Notes under the pieces: model-generated
Databases searched by the model: none
Seen by the model: only the letters and a program-made list of their open reading frames with translations
Told to the model about the DNA's origin: nothing
Shown here: piece after piece, positions 34,192 to 43,887 of the stretch
How positions within the stretch are numbered: the stretch's first letter is position 1
Layout of the letters: each line of letters starts with the position of its first letter
Assembly (NCBI GenBank): GCA_934254585.1
Contig: CAKQLF010000005.1
Location: 1-64,000, forward strand
DNA from: an uncultured Alphaproteobacteria bacterium
Lineage (GTDB): Bacteria; Pseudomonadota; Alphaproteobacteria; RF32; CAG-239
Length of the DNA: 64,000 nucleotides
Direction of reading: 5' to 3'
Made by a program: the position numbers and the translations under genes

Positions 34192-34225
34192 GACAACACT
34201 GAAATTTTTTTAGGGAGAATTTAAT

Positions 34226-34465
34226 ATGCCTTCAGTAGTTAATGATAATTGTGTAAAATGTGGCACTTGCGCATCGGTTTGTCCGGTTAGTGCTTTTCAC
34301 GTTAGCGAAACTCAATATGTTGTAGATCCTGACACTTGCATTGATTGCGGTGTTTGTATTTCTGAATGTCCGCAAAGTGCAATCAGCAGTGATGCAGAAG
34401 CTGACGAAGCTGCAATCAAATTTAATGCAGAACAGGCTAAAGTTTGCCCAAATGCAAATGACTAA
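34226..34465 (+). CDS. 2[4Fe-4S] ferredoxin
   Basis: 79 residues. Two C-x2-C-x2-C-x3-C-P motifs: Cys9, 12, 15, 19 and a second set in TCIDCGVCISECP. This is the clostridial-type 2[4Fe-4S] ferredoxin, a low-potential electron carrier usual in anaerobic metabolism, with an acidic C-terminal tail. It is monocistronic with a clear promoter and terminator. Its presence hints at oxygen-poor growth; the partner enzymes are not in this window. Confidence 0.95.
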   Translation: MPSVVNDNCVKCGTCASVCPVSAFHVSETQYVVDPDTCIDCGVCISECPQSAISSDAEADEAAIKFNAEQAKVCPNAND

Positions 34466-34489
34466 GCTGAAATAATAGCTTAAAATCGG

Positions 34490-34517
34490 CTCAGGAGTTT
34501 TGCTCCTGAGTTTTTTT
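34490..34517 (+). terminator. Ferredoxin terminator
   Basis: Stem CTCAGGAG/CTCCTGAG (34490-34497 with 34503-34510), then seven T. Confidence 0.92.
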
Positions 34518-34532
34518 GTAAAAGGTTCGTAT

Positions 34533-35294
34533 ATGTCGCAGCAGGAATTTACAATAGATTATCTTTTGGATAAGCAGGTCAAAATTTTACAGCCGATAGA
34601 TGGTTATCGGGCGTCCGGCGATGCTGTTTTGTTGGCCGCCTATGTTAATAAGGTTAAAAAGCAGTCTAAAATATTAGATGTCGGTTCGGGAACAGGAGCC
34701 GTGTCATTGTGTTTAGCTCAACGATTTAAGCAGCTTGACCCTCAAATAACCGGATTGGAATTGCAAAAGAATCTTGCCGAACTCTCCAATAAAAGTGCCG
34801 GAGAAAATGGTTTCGATTTTTTGAAGTTCCAGCTTGCGGATATAAGATTGGGGTGCGCCGAAAATTTTTTGAAGCCTTGCTCTTATGATATTATAGTCAG
34901 CAATCCGCCCTACAGCGAACACGATATGCCGTCACCTAATTTAAGTAAAGCCGCCGCCCACAATCATTCTGGTTTCGGACTGAAACAATGGTTGGAATTT
35001 TGCCTCAAAATGGCCAAGCCGTTTGCCAAGATATATATGGTAAACAGGGTCGAGGCCTTGCCGGAAATCTGTCACGTTCTTTATGGAAAAGCCGGAAATA
35101 TAACTATTTTACCGATTTATTCCAAAAAAGGGCAGGAAACAAAAAGAATATTAGTGTCGGCGCAAAAGGATTCAAAAGCACCTTGTCGTATTTTGCCGCC
35201 GTTTGTAACTCATCAAAATGATGGACAATACAGCGGACAGGCGCAAAAAATTTTACGACAGGGACTGGGATTTGAAGAAATAATGTCTTTTTAA
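34533..35294 (+). CDS. tRNA1(Val) N6-adenine methyltransferase-like protein
   Basis: 253 residues from ATG 34533; the frame opens earlier but inside the ferredoxin terminator. Class I SAM methyltransferase: Q-P-x-D-G-Y-R-A-S-G-D-A-V-L-L-A at the N-terminus, motif I DVGSGTGAVSL, and the N6-adenine catalytic N-P-P-Y (SNPPYSE). This is the YfiC/TrmN6 group, which modifies A37 of tRNA1(Val). The substrate in this organism is inferred from family. Confidence 0.85.
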   Translation: MSQQEFTIDYLLDKQVKILQPIDGYRASGDAVLLAAYVNKVKKQSKILDVGSGTGAVSLCLAQRFKQLDPQITGLELQKNLAELSNKSAGENGFDFLKFQLADIRLGCAENFLKPCSYDIIVSNPPYSEHDMPSPNLSKAAAHNHSGFGLKQWLEFCLKMAKPFAKIYMVNRVEALPEICHVLYGKAGNITILPIYSKKGQETKRILVSAQKDSKAPCRILPPFVTHQNDGQYSGQAQKILRQGLGFEEIMSF

Positions 35295-35345
35295 TTTTGT
35301 TTTTACTTTTTCAGACTAAAATATTAAGCGTAAAGTGAGGCAATA

Positions 35346-36410
35346 ATGAAAAAATATTTGATTTTGTTCTTTTTAGTTTTATCAACTCAAACTGTTCGGG
35401 CCGAAGAGTTTATAATGCCGGGGTATTTAGATGATGAGGCTTATAAATATTGCGTGGAAATGAGCGGAGATTATGATAACTGTTTGAAAGAGGAAAACCA
35501 ACGCGCCTTGCGAGATGTAAAAATTTTGTATAAAAACTTGTTGGCTGAACAAAAATTAATGGACTGGAATGGTTCCTTTGACGCCAATAAAAGAATATTG
35601 CAAGATATGTACGAAAGTTGGACGGCTTATAGAAATCGTTTATGTTCATTGAATGTTGTGGCCTCAAAATATATCGGTTATTTATATGATCCGCTTTATT
35701 CCTGCACAATGTTGCAGAATTATAACCATAAAGAATATCTTACTTCTTTGTTATATATGTTGAACAAAGATAATCCGAAAAATCCATATCCGGCCGAGTT
35801 GCCGAACCGCGATGGCGGAAATCCGTATCTATATATTTCTCACGATGAAACTTATGACAATTGTATTCAGTCGAAAACAGCAGTTGCCGAAAATTGTTTG
35901 CAAGAAGAAATTGACCGGACAACACAAAAAATTAAAAACTACATTTCAAGTTTGGCGAGTTCGCCTATGACGGAAAAATGGAATAATGGCCCCGACATAA
36001 AAAATGGAAACTATCGAGATATGTTTGACAGTTGGGTGGCTTTCCGCAACCGAATGTGCTCTTTGACCGCCTATGTGCAAAAAAAAGAATATGGCGACAA
36101 GGCTCAACCATTGAATGTTTGTGTTGAATTTTACAATAAGTTGTTTTCTATTACTTTGCTAAATTACTTGCAAAATTCCAATTCGGTTATAGATGAAGAA
36201 GCACCGGATAGCGACCCGTCTGACGGAGGAGCAGCCGAGGGGGCTAAAATTACCCGACTTACCAGACGTATTCCGGCAGATGAAGGCGATTCTCTTTCTT
36301 CGGAAACTCTAAATGAAAAAACAAAAGTTCAACAGGCCGAAACCATATCTGCTCCCAAAAATTCGGATAGTCGAGGCCGTCAATTACCTGCATGGGCCGT
36401 AAAACAATGA
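35346..36410 (+). CDS. Secreted protein with two LprI-like (DUF1311) domains
   Basis: 354 residues. Signal peptide ends VRA-EE. Two copies of a helical Cys domain follow: the first about 25-140 (YKYCVEMSGDYDNCLKEE, then YESWTAYRNRLCSL), the second about 155-285 (YDNCIQ, CLQEEIDR, FDSWVAFRNRMCSL). W-x-A-[FY]-R-[ND]-x-x-C is the DUF1311/LprI signature; LprI of Mycobacterium inhibits lysozyme. The C-terminal 70 residues are low-complexity. The protein should be periplasmic. A lysozyme-like gene lies 1.2 kb upstream, but a functional link is only a guess. Confidence 0.7.
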   Translation: MKKYLILFFLVLSTQTVRAEEFIMPGYLDDEAYKYCVEMSGDYDNCLKEENQRALRDVKILYKNLLAEQKLMDWNGSFDANKRILQDMYESWTAYRNRLCSLNVVASKYIGYLYDPLYSCTMLQNYNHKEYLTSLLYMLNKDNPKNPYPAELPNRDGGNPYLYISHDETYDNCIQSKTAVAENCLQEEIDRTTQKIKNYISSLASSPMTEKWNNGPDIKNGNYRDMFDSWVAFRNRMCSLTAYVQKKEYGDKAQPLNVCVEFYNKLFSITLLNYLQNSNSVIDEEAPDSDPSDGGAAEGAKITRLTRRIPADEGDSLSSETLNEKTKVQQAETISAPKNSDSRGRQLPAWAVKQ

Positions 36411-36412
36411 AA

Positions 36413-36432
36413 TATACATACCTGAATGTATA
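36413..36432 (+). promoter_or_regulatory. AcrR-type operator
   Basis: Palindrome TATACAT-acctga-ATGTATA. The core ATACAT-N3-TGAATGTAT matches 15 of 18 positions of the Escherichia coli AcrR operator as I recall it (core ATACATTTGTGAATGTAT). It lies 75 bp before the TetR/AcrR gene; a second TATACAT half-site is at 36464-36470, near a TATAAT-like sequence (36478-36483). Confidence 0.7.
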
Positions 36433-36506
36433 AAAAAAATATTGAAGTTTAATCATTTTGTTTTATACATATTTGGGATATAATAAAATTGTGAGGTTTA
36501 TCCGTA

Positions 36507-37142
36507 ATGCGTAGAACAAAAGAAGATGCAGAGCAGACCAGACAGGCCATATTAGAGTCGGCAATGGATATTTTTTATGAAAAAGGTTATTCCAAAACCA
36601 CGTTTGATGAAATAGCCAAACGCATAAACCTGACCAAAGGCGCGGTTTATTGGTATTTTCGCAACAAGCCGGATATTGTGGCCGCACTTATCAATGAATT
36701 TGTGCAGAAACACATTAAAAGGCTTGAGGATTTTCGCGCCGGTAAAAAAGAAGAAAACTTAGATGTTTTGGCTGATATGATGTTATTGGCCTATCATCAG
36801 ATGAAAGCAAATCCGCTTGAATATAAGTTTATCTTTTTTATTACCTGTCAAATGGAGTGGAGCGAAGCCATTTTGGTAAAAATTCGTCCTTTAGTGGAAC
36901 AAACCAAAGAGGTTTCCCGCAAAATTATGAGTGACACATTGTGTAAGCTTAAAGAAAATAAAAAAATAAAAGCAGATGTAGATGTTGAAAGTATCACGGA
37001 AATTTTGCAAGCTTTGTGGATGGGACTTTTAGAAAACTATTTGGCAAAACGGATGACTCTGGATTTTGAAAAAACAGTCAGACAAGGATTTAATTTAATT
37101 TTTAATAGTATAAAAACGGAAGGTGTAAACAATGAAAATTAG
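36507..37142 (+). CDS. acrR: TetR/AcrR-family repressor
   Basis: 211 residues. N-terminal helix-turn-helix: T-R-Q-A-I-L-E-S-A-M-D-I-F, then TTFDEIAKRINLTKGAVYWY, the pattern of AcrR, TtgR and MtrR efflux repressors. The helical C-terminal domain would bind drugs. The start overlaps nothing upstream; the end overlaps acrA by 11 bp. The palindrome at 36413-36432 is the probable site of autoregulation and of pump control. Confidence 0.9.
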   Translation: MRRTKEDAEQTRQAILESAMDIFYEKGYSKTTFDEIAKRINLTKGAVYWYFRNKPDIVAALINEFVQKHIKRLEDFRAGKKEENLDVLADMMLLAYHQMKANPLEYKFIFFITCQMEWSEAILVKIRPLVEQTKEVSRKIMSDTLCKLKENKKIKADVDVESITEILQALWMGLLENYLAKRMTLDFEKTVRQGFNLIFNSIKTEGVNNEN

Positions 37143-38307
37143 TTCTCCAAACATTAAAGGAGCCGTGGTTAGAATTGCCATTTTATTGGTGTGCATTTCA
37201 ATCGGTTGGTATTTAAAAGGTCGTTTGTCACCATCGGCTCAGGGAATGGGTTATGGAATGGGCGAAGTTTATGTTTTGGCTCAAAAAAGCGCGACAAAAG
37301 ACATTACTTCTGCTCAGACAAAAATTTCTTATGTGGAAACAATTAATGAAGTTAATATTCTGCCGCAAGTTACGGGCACAGTTGAAAAAGTTTTGTTTCA
37401 AGAAGGAAAATTTGTTAATGAAGGCGATGTGCTGTTTGAAATTGACCCTTCAAAATATCAGGCCGCTTATGATTTGTCCAAGGCGCGCTTAGACAGTGCT
37501 AAAGCCAATTTGGTCAGAGCCGAACGCGACTATAACCGTCAAGTAAAATTAAGCAGCGAAAAATTTGCATCTAAAGCAACTTTTGATTCGTCGGAAAGCG
37601 GTTATTTGCAAGCCAAAGCCGCGGTGGAAGAAGCTCAGGCAAATTTAGATGTGGCTAAAATTGATTTGGATAACACAAAAGTGGTGGCTCCAATCAGCGG
37701 CAGAATCGGCAAAGCCTTGGTAACAAAAGGAAACTATGTCGTTGCCTCTAATCAAGTATTGGCAAAAATTGTGCAAATCAGCCCGATGCGCATTTCTTTT
37801 TCCTTAACCGATAAAGAAGTTTTGCAAATAAAAAAGATGGGACATAAAGCTGAAGATTTAACCGCCCGCATTACTTTGGCCGATGGCGAAGTTATAGATG
37901 AAAAAGTTGTAGATAAATTCTTAAACAACGAACTTAATTCCTCGACGGCGACTGTTTCAATTTTTGTTGATGTGGATAACTCCGACCAAAAATTGATTCC
38001 GGGTAACTATGTGCAATCGGCAATTTTGACCGGCAAACCAAGTTATGCCGTAGTTGTTCCGCAATCTGCATTAAACTATGACACAAACGGAGCTTTTGTA
38101 TACATTGCTAAAATTGATGAAAGCAAAAGCACTGAAAACGAACTTCACGGAGTGGCTGAACAACGCCGCGTTGTGTTGGGAGATGCCATTAACGAAAATG
38201 AGCAAATCATTTTGAATGGTTTGAAAGATGGTGAATTGATTGTTGTTTCGGGAAATGTAAAAATTCAAAACAACTCGCCGATAAAAGTTGGTGTTTTGGA
38301 AAAGTAA
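37132..38307 (+). CDS. acrA: RND efflux membrane fusion protein
   Basis: 391 residues. N-terminal anchor IAILLVCISIGWYL (no lipobox), split lipoyl domain (VEKVLFQEGKFVNEGDVLFE and KVVAPISGRIGKALVTKGNY), an alpha-hairpin between (DSAKANLVRAERDYNRQ) and beta-barrel domains (VVPQSALNYD). It bridges AcrB to a TolC channel in the periplasm. It lies between the repressor gene and acrB. Confidence 0.92.
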   Translation: MKISSPNIKGAVVRIAILLVCISIGWYLKGRLSPSAQGMGYGMGEVYVLAQKSATKDITSAQTKISYVETINEVNILPQVTGTVEKVLFQEGKFVNEGDVLFEIDPSKYQAAYDLSKARLDSAKANLVRAERDYNRQVKLSSEKFASKATFDSSESGYLQAKAAVEEAQANLDVAKIDLDNTKVVAPISGRIGKALVTKGNYVVASNQVLAKIVQISPMRISFSLTDKEVLQIKKMGHKAEDLTARITLADGEVIDEKVVDKFLNNELNSSTATVSIFVDVDNSDQKLIPGNYVQSAILTGKPSYAVVVPQSALNYDTNGAFVYIAKIDESKSTENELHGVAEQRRVVLGDAINENEQIILNGLKDGELIVVSGNVKIQNNSPIKVGVLEK

Positions 38308-38323
38308 TTTAGGGTAAAAGAAA

Positions 38324-41300
38324 ATGTTTTCAAAATTTTTTATTGAAAGACCTCGTTTTGCCGTGGTAATTGCCATTGTTATGGCCTTGGCGGGCTTTGT
38401 TTCCGTGTTTACGATGCCTATCGGTATGTATCCGGAAATTGCGCCGCCGGAAATTCGTGTTTCAACCGTGTATGTTGGTGCCAGTGCCGAAACTGTGGCT
38501 AAAAACGTGGGTATTCCGTTGGAAAAGAACATTAACGGTATTGAGAATATGCTGTATATGTCATCTTCTTCTTATAACTCCGGTGCTTATCAGCTGTCTA
38601 TTGCCTTTGAAACCGGCACAGACCCTGATTTGGACCAAGTAAAAGTGCAAAACCGCGTGCAACAGGCCTTGAGCTCTTTGCCATCAGAGGTGCAAACTTA
38701 TGGCGTGACTGTTGAACGTCGTTCGTCCGATATTTTGGCGTTTATGCAGGTTACTTCACCAAAAGGAACTTACGACAGCAACTTTTTAAACAACTATGTT
38801 GAAAATAATATTAAAATTGCCTTGAGCCGCGCTTATGGTGTGGGTGAAGTTAATATTATGGGTTCGGCCACCAGTATGCGCGTGTGGATTGACGCGGATA
38901 AAGTTGCGGCATTAAACATTCCGGTTTCGGCTATTAAAGCCGCCATTACCAGTCAAAACGTTCAGCCGTCTTTAGGCTCCATCGGTTCGGCTCCGGGTGA
39001 CGGCAAACAGGTTTTGGTGTATTCATTGGAAACACAAGGCCGCTTGAATGACCCGAAAGACTTTGAAAATATCATTGTGCGCACGGCCGAAGAGGGCGGA
39101 TTGGTTCGCCTAAAAGATATTGCCCGTGTAGAACTCGGTTCGGAAGACTATTTGATGAATTCTACCGTTGATGGTCAGCCGGCAGTGTCTATTATGATTA
39201 ACAAATCATCAGGAGCCAACTCCATTAACGCTATGAAAGCTGTTCGTGCCGAATTGGCGAAATTAGAGCGTTTTTATCCGGAAGATTTGGAAGTAAAAAT
39301 CTTTAAAGATACCACCGAATTTATTTCCGCTTCCATTGAAGAGGTGTTTTTCACCTTGTTCTTGACATTCTTGTTGGTGGTGTTGGTTTGCTATGTGTTT
39401 TTGCAAGACTGGCGCGCGACTTTGGTGCCGTCAATAGCTATTCCGGTGTCTATTTTAGCCACGTTTGCTATGATGAAAACTTTGGGCTTTAACTTGAATA
39501 TTCTGACATTGTTTGGTTTGGTGTTGGCCATCGGTTTGGTGGTTGATGACGCCATCGTGGTGGTAGAGCGTACTTTGGCCTTGATGCAAGAAGAAAAACT
39601 CAAAGCCAAAGAAGCCGCCATAAAAGCGATGAGTCAGGTTTCAAGTGCCGTTGTGGCCACAACCTTGGTGCTGTTGGCAATTTTTGTGCCGATTGCCTTT
39701 ATGGGCGGTATTACCGGTAAAATTTATCAACAGTTTGCAATCACCATTGCTTTTGCCGTAGGTTTTTCTGCCGTAAACGCATTGACTTTGTCACCGGCGT
39801 TGTCTGCCACATTCTTGCGCCCGTTTGAGCAAAAAGAAACCGGATTTTTGGGTTGGTTCAACCGCTTTATTCAGGGAACAACTAATAAATATCTGGTAGC
39901 TGTCGGCTATATCGGACGCAAAATCAGCGTGATTGTGTTTATGTTGCTGCTTTTGTTTGCCTTAAACGCTTTCTTTATTAAGATTACGCCGACTTCATTT
40001 TTGCCGGACGAAGACCAAGGTATCATTATGGTTAACGTTCAATTGCCGGAAGGTGCCTCAAATGTTCGCACCAAGGCCGTAAATGAAAAAATGTTGGCGG
40101 CCATTAAAGATCATCCGGTAATTGAATCCGTGATGACGATGGAAGGTTTCAGCATTATGGCCGGTCAGGGTGAAAATGTGGGCTTTGCGGTTATTTCCTT
40201 GAAAAACTGGGCTGAGCGTAAAGGCGCGGATATGTATTCTACCAATGTTTTGCGCAACCTGATGGCTCGGGTTTCCAACTTTTCGGAAGCAAAAATCCAA
40301 ATGTTTGAAATGCCGGCTATTCCGGGACTTGGTTCGACCAATGCTATGGATTTCAAAATTCAAGCGGTTGATAACACCGATATGAAAGATTTGGAAAAAA
40401 CAGTAAATGCGTTTACGCGTCAGGCAATGGCTTTGCCGCAAATTTCGTTGGCTTATTCAACCTTTAACGCGCAAACACCGCACGCCTATATTGAGATTGA
40501 CCGTGAAAAAGCCGAATCTTTGGGGGTGGCTGTCGGTGACATTTACAGCACTTTGCAAACCTATATCGGTTCTTCGCACATCAACGACATCAACATCGGT
40601 ACGCAGGTTAACAAAGTTAAAATTCAAGCCGACTGGAAATATCGTAAAGATTTGGACAGCTTAAATAAAATCTATGTTCAAAGCGGTAAAGGGGAAATGG
40701 TTCCTCTGGGGAGCTTGATTAAGTTGAAGACAGTATTGCTCCCTCGTGGTATCGACCGTTATAACCAATATCCGGCGGCAACGGTTAATGCCGTGGCGGC
40801 AAGTGGTTACAGTTCGGGCGAGGCTATGCAGGCTTTGGAAGATTTGGCAACTCAAACTCTGCCTAAAGGCTATACTTACGCTTGGTCCGGCACCAGTTTG
40901 CAAGAAAAGAACAACCAAGGACAAATTTTCTACATTATTGCCTTTGCAGCCTTGTTTGCTTACCTGTTTATGGTTGCGCAATATGAAAGTTGGATGATTC
41001 CGCTGGCGGTTATGCTGTCTGTTTTGACGGCTATGCTTGGCGCAACTTGCGGATTGTTTGCCACCAATATGTCATTGAGTATTTACGCTCAGTTAGGTTT
41101 GGTGTTATTGGTTGGTTTGGCTGCCAAAAACGCTATTTTGATTGTGGAATTTGCTCGTGAGGCGCATATTAAGGGCAAGTCAATTTTGACATCTGCTTTG
41201 TATGGTACGCGTGAACGTTTCCGCGCCGTGCTGATGACTGCTTGCACCTTTATTTTGGGTGTGGCTCCGTTGGTGTGGGCAACAGGCGCGTCGGCCGGAA

Positions 41301-41449
41301 GCCGTGTCGCTGTTGGTGTACCGGTGTTCACAGGTATGGTTGTCGGAACATTGGCCGGTTTGATATTCATTCCATTGATGTATATCCTAATCCAAACCAT
41401 TACCGACCACAAAAAAGTGAAAGGCAAAAATGCAGAATCTAAGGATTAA
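38324..41449 (+). CDS. acrB: RND multidrug efflux transporter
   Basis: 1041 residues, the usual length of the HAE1 family. It starts FSKFFIERPRFAVVIAIVM; the proton-relay pair Asp-Asp is in GLVVDDAIVVVE (about 405-416); twelve membrane helices and two large periplasmic loops. The C-terminal helix has GLAAKNAILIVEFA. It exports drugs or bile salts by proton exchange. The end overlaps rsmB by 20 bp. Confidence 0.95.
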   Translation: MFSKFFIERPRFAVVIAIVMALAGFVSVFTMPIGMYPEIAPPEIRVSTVYVGASAETVAKNVGIPLEKNINGIENMLYMSSSSYNSGAYQLSIAFETGTDPDLDQVKVQNRVQQALSSLPSEVQTYGVTVERRSSDILAFMQVTSPKGTYDSNFLNNYVENNIKIALSRAYGVGEVNIMGSATSMRVWIDADKVAALNIPVSAIKAAITSQNVQPSLGSIGSAPGDGKQVLVYSLETQGRLNDPKDFENIIVRTAEEGGLVRLKDIARVELGSEDYLMNSTVDGQPAVSIMINKSSGANSINAMKAVRAELAKLERFYPEDLEVKIFKDTTEFISASIEEVFFTLFLTFLLVVLVCYVFLQDWRATLVPSIAIPVSILATFAMMKTLGFNLNILTLFGLVLAIGLVVDDAIVVVERTLALMQEEKLKAKEAAIKAMSQVSSAVVATTLVLLAIFVPIAFMGGITGKIYQQFAITIAFAVGFSAVNALTLSPALSATFLRPFEQKETGFLGWFNRFIQGTTNKYLVAVGYIGRKISVIVFMLLLLFALNAFFIKITPTSFLPDEDQGIIMVNVQLPEGASNVRTKAVNEKMLAAIKDHPVIESVMTMEGFSIMAGQGENVGFAVISLKNWAERKGADMYSTNVLRNLMARVSNFSEAKIQMFEMPAIPGLGSTNAMDFKIQAVDNTDMKDLEKTVNAFTRQAMALPQISLAYSTFNAQTPHAYIEIDREKAESLGVAVGDIYSTLQTYIGSSHINDINIGTQVNKVKIQADWKYRKDLDSLNKIYVQSGKGEMVPLGSLIKLKTVLLPRGIDRYNQYPAATVNAVAASGYSSGEAMQALEDLATQTLPKGYTYAWSGTSLQEKNNQGQIFYIIAFAALFAYLFMVAQYESWMIPLAVMLSVLTAMLGATCGLFATNMSLSIYAQLGLVLLVGLAAKNAILIVEFAREAHIKGKSILTSALYGTRERFRAVLMTACTFILGVAPLVWATGASAGSRVAVGVPVFTGMVVGTLAGLIFIPLMYILIQTITDHKKVKGKNAESKD

Positions 41450-42713
41450 AGCAGCGCAGATACTGCAATCCGTATTAGAGGAAAAAATCTTTTTCGGAGA
41501 GCTCAAAAAGCAACTCTCCGAAAAGGATTTGCCTTTTGTTAATATGCTGATGCTAACCACTTTGCGGCGTTATGAAGCTTTGCAAGTGGTTTTAGCGTCT
41601 TTTTTAAGTAAAAAAATTCCGAATAAACACCGATTCGCCAATTATCTGCTTATTTTAGCCATTGCTGAATTGTTGTTTATGCAAACAGCTCCGTATGCTG
41701 TGATAAACGAAACGGTTGCCAACATTCGCAAAACTACCGACAAATTTTTGGGCGGATTGGCAAACGCCGTTTTACGCAAAGTTTTGGCGCAAAAAAACGA
41801 TTTGCTTCAGAAAATTGAAAATCACAATCTTATTCCGCAAAACTTTTTACCGATTTTACAGGGCTATGATAACAATGAAATAAAGCAAATAGCTCAAAGC
41901 ATTGTGACCCAACCGCCGCTCGATTTAACCGTTAGGCAAAATCCTGAAGAGTGGGCGCAAAAACTTCAAGGCACGCTTTTACCTAATGGTTCGATTCGTT
42001 TGTTTAATAATCCAAAAGTACAAGACCTTATAGGTTATAATGATGGTGCGTGGTGGGTGCAAGATGTGGCCGCAAGCTTGCCGGTGCAAATTTTGGGCGC
42101 GGATTTAAGCGGAAAAAAAGTTTTAGATTTGTGCGCGGCCCCCGGTGGAAAAACGGCACAATTGGCCGCCCGAGGCGCAGATGTTCGGGCTATAGATATT
42201 TCAGCGGAAAGATTGCAAACACTTCGTCAGAATATGCAGCGTTTAAAGTTTTCTAAAATAAAAACACAGGCCATAGACGCTTTGGATTTTTTGCAGACCA
42301 CCAGTGAAAAATTTGATATAATTCTTTTAGATGCTCCTTGTTCGGCAACCGGAACTTTCCGCCGCCATCCCGAAGTGTTATATCTTAAAACATTAGCCGA
42401 TGTTGAAGAACAGGCTAAGTTGCAAAAAAAACTTTTGAACGCTGCCGTGAATGTGCTGAAAAAAGATGGTGTTTTAGTTTATAGTGTGTGCTCCATAAGC
42501 AAGATTGAAGGTGAATATCAAATTACGGAATTTCTGCAAAATCAAGCGCAAATGCAACTTGAAAAAATTGAAAAGACGGATATTTCATCTTATGGCAAGT
42601 GGAATGAAGTGTTGATAACTGCGGAAGGTACAATTCGTACGTTGCCGAATTATTTTGCCGCGGAAAAGGGTATGGATTCATTTTTTATTTGTAAAATGAA
42701 AAGAATAATTTAA
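41430..42713 (+). CDS. rsmB: 16S rRNA (cytosine-5)-methyltransferase RsmB-like
   Basis: 427 residues. N-terminal NusB-like helical RNA-binding domain (PYAVINETV ... GGLANAVLRKVL), then an NOL1/NOP2/Sun methyltransferase domain with LDLCAAPGGKTAQLA, DAPCSATGTFRRHPE and the catalytic Cys in YSVCSI. It makes m5C967 in 16S rRNA. It overlaps acrB, so part of its expression may come from the efflux operon. Confidence 0.92.
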   Translation: MQNLRIKAAQILQSVLEEKIFFGELKKQLSEKDLPFVNMLMLTTLRRYEALQVVLASFLSKKIPNKHRFANYLLILAIAELLFMQTAPYAVINETVANIRKTTDKFLGGLANAVLRKVLAQKNDLLQKIENHNLIPQNFLPILQGYDNNEIKQIAQSIVTQPPLDLTVRQNPEEWAQKLQGTLLPNGSIRLFNNPKVQDLIGYNDGAWWVQDVAASLPVQILGADLSGKKVLDLCAAPGGKTAQLAARGADVRAIDISAERLQTLRQNMQRLKFSKIKTQAIDALDFLQTTSEKFDIILLDAPCSATGTFRRHPEVLYLKTLADVEEQAKLQKKLLNAAVNVLKKDGVLVYSVCSISKIEGEYQITEFLQNQAQMQLEKIEKTDISSYGKWNEVLITAEGTIRTLPNYFAAEKGMDSFFICKMKRII

Positions 42714-42756
42714 CAAATTATGATTATACTTGCTTTACATTTTTAGGAGAACACAG

Positions 42757-43884
42757 ATGTTTAGCGTTAGTTTGTTGATATATATTTTATTATGTTTGTT
42801 CGGGTTTATGTTAATGCGGTTTACTTTTACTCCGATTATCCGAAAATATTCACAAACGCTGGAAATTACTCCGATGATGCTGCCATTCGGCTATGTGCTT
42901 ATGTTTTATGCCGTCGGTGCCGCTCTTATTTATTTTCTTCTTCCGTCAACAGATTTTGTTGTTCCTCTAACAGCCGTTAAAGTTTTTTTGCCTATAGTTT
43001 TAGCCGGTGTGATTTTTATCAGTTCAATGTTTTTTTCTCAATTTTTATGGGCAATTATTGTTACTATTTGTGTGGCCGTAACGGTTTTTATTCAGCAATA
43101 CGGTGAAGGATTTTTATATCCGATTTTACCTATGTACGGCACACAAATTTGTTTGACAATCTTTTTCTCTGTGTTTTGTATTTTTTTCGGTGTGCTGAAT
43201 TTATTGCCGCAAACAATGCTTTTGCCGGCAATGATTATGCTTTTTGGTTTGTCTGCTTTAACAGTTTTAGGGGCATATCCGGTTAATGTGGCCCTACTTT
43301 CCGGTTGGTTGCTAAGTCTTATTGGTGGTTATATCAGTCTTAATTTTTATACAATAAAAATTCCTTTTGACAATGGTTCCGGCGGAGCATTGGCTTATCT
43401 GGTTTGCAGTTTGATGTTGCTTAATGTCGGCGAATATAGCTTTTCATCTTGTTTAGTGCTGACCACAATTTTTTGGGCGGAAATTTTTGCGGCACTTTGG
43501 AATAAATATATAAGCGGCAACAATGGACATTTGTATGAAAACACCAATTATGCTTTGGCGGCGGACAAGTACACAATGTATACTTTGATGTTAAATATAT
43601 GTAAAATTGGTATGGTGGTGATTTTTATTTCCGGTTTCCAACTTTTTGCGGTTAATCAATATTCTTTGTTTATTGTTTGTTTTGCCATTGTTTTGTGGCT
43701 AAATCGTTCTTTTGTTTATCCAAGTAAGAAAATGACTTTTTCCGAAATGAACAAAAATTTCGTTGCTGATGTAAAGCAAAATATTTCCGAGGTTAAAAAA
43801 TCTATTGATAATTTGCAAAATGCGCCGCAATCATCACAAAAAAAATCTCGTCGCTCTGACCATAAAAGTAAGAAGGATAAATAA
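42757..43884 (+). CDS. Polytopic membrane protein, unknown
   Basis: 375 residues from ATG 42757, preceded by AGGAG. About ten hydrophobic segments and a basic C-terminal tail (KKSRRSDHKSKKDK). The layout and the stretch NGSGGALAYLV faintly recall MraY/WecA-type phosphotransferases (D-x-G-S-L-A-L-G), but the key Asp residues are not seen, so I do not assign it. The next gene starts 3 bp after its stop and is likely coexpressed. Confidence 0.6.
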   Translation: MFSVSLLIYILLCLFGFMLMRFTFTPIIRKYSQTLEITPMMLPFGYVLMFYAVGAALIYFLLPSTDFVVPLTAVKVFLPIVLAGVIFISSMFFSQFLWAIIVTICVAVTVFIQQYGEGFLYPILPMYGTQICLTIFFSVFCIFFGVLNLLPQTMLLPAMIMLFGLSALTVLGAYPVNVALLSGWLLSLIGGYISLNFYTIKIPFDNGSGGALAYLVCSLMLLNVGEYSFSSCLVLTTIFWAEIFAALWNKYISGNNGHLYENTNYALAADKYTMYTLMLNICKIGMVVIFISGFQLFAVNQYSLFIVCFAIVLWLNRSFVYPSKKMTFSEMNKNFVADVKQNISEVKKSIDNLQNAPQSSQKKSRRSDHKSKKDK

Positions 43885-43887
43885 AAA

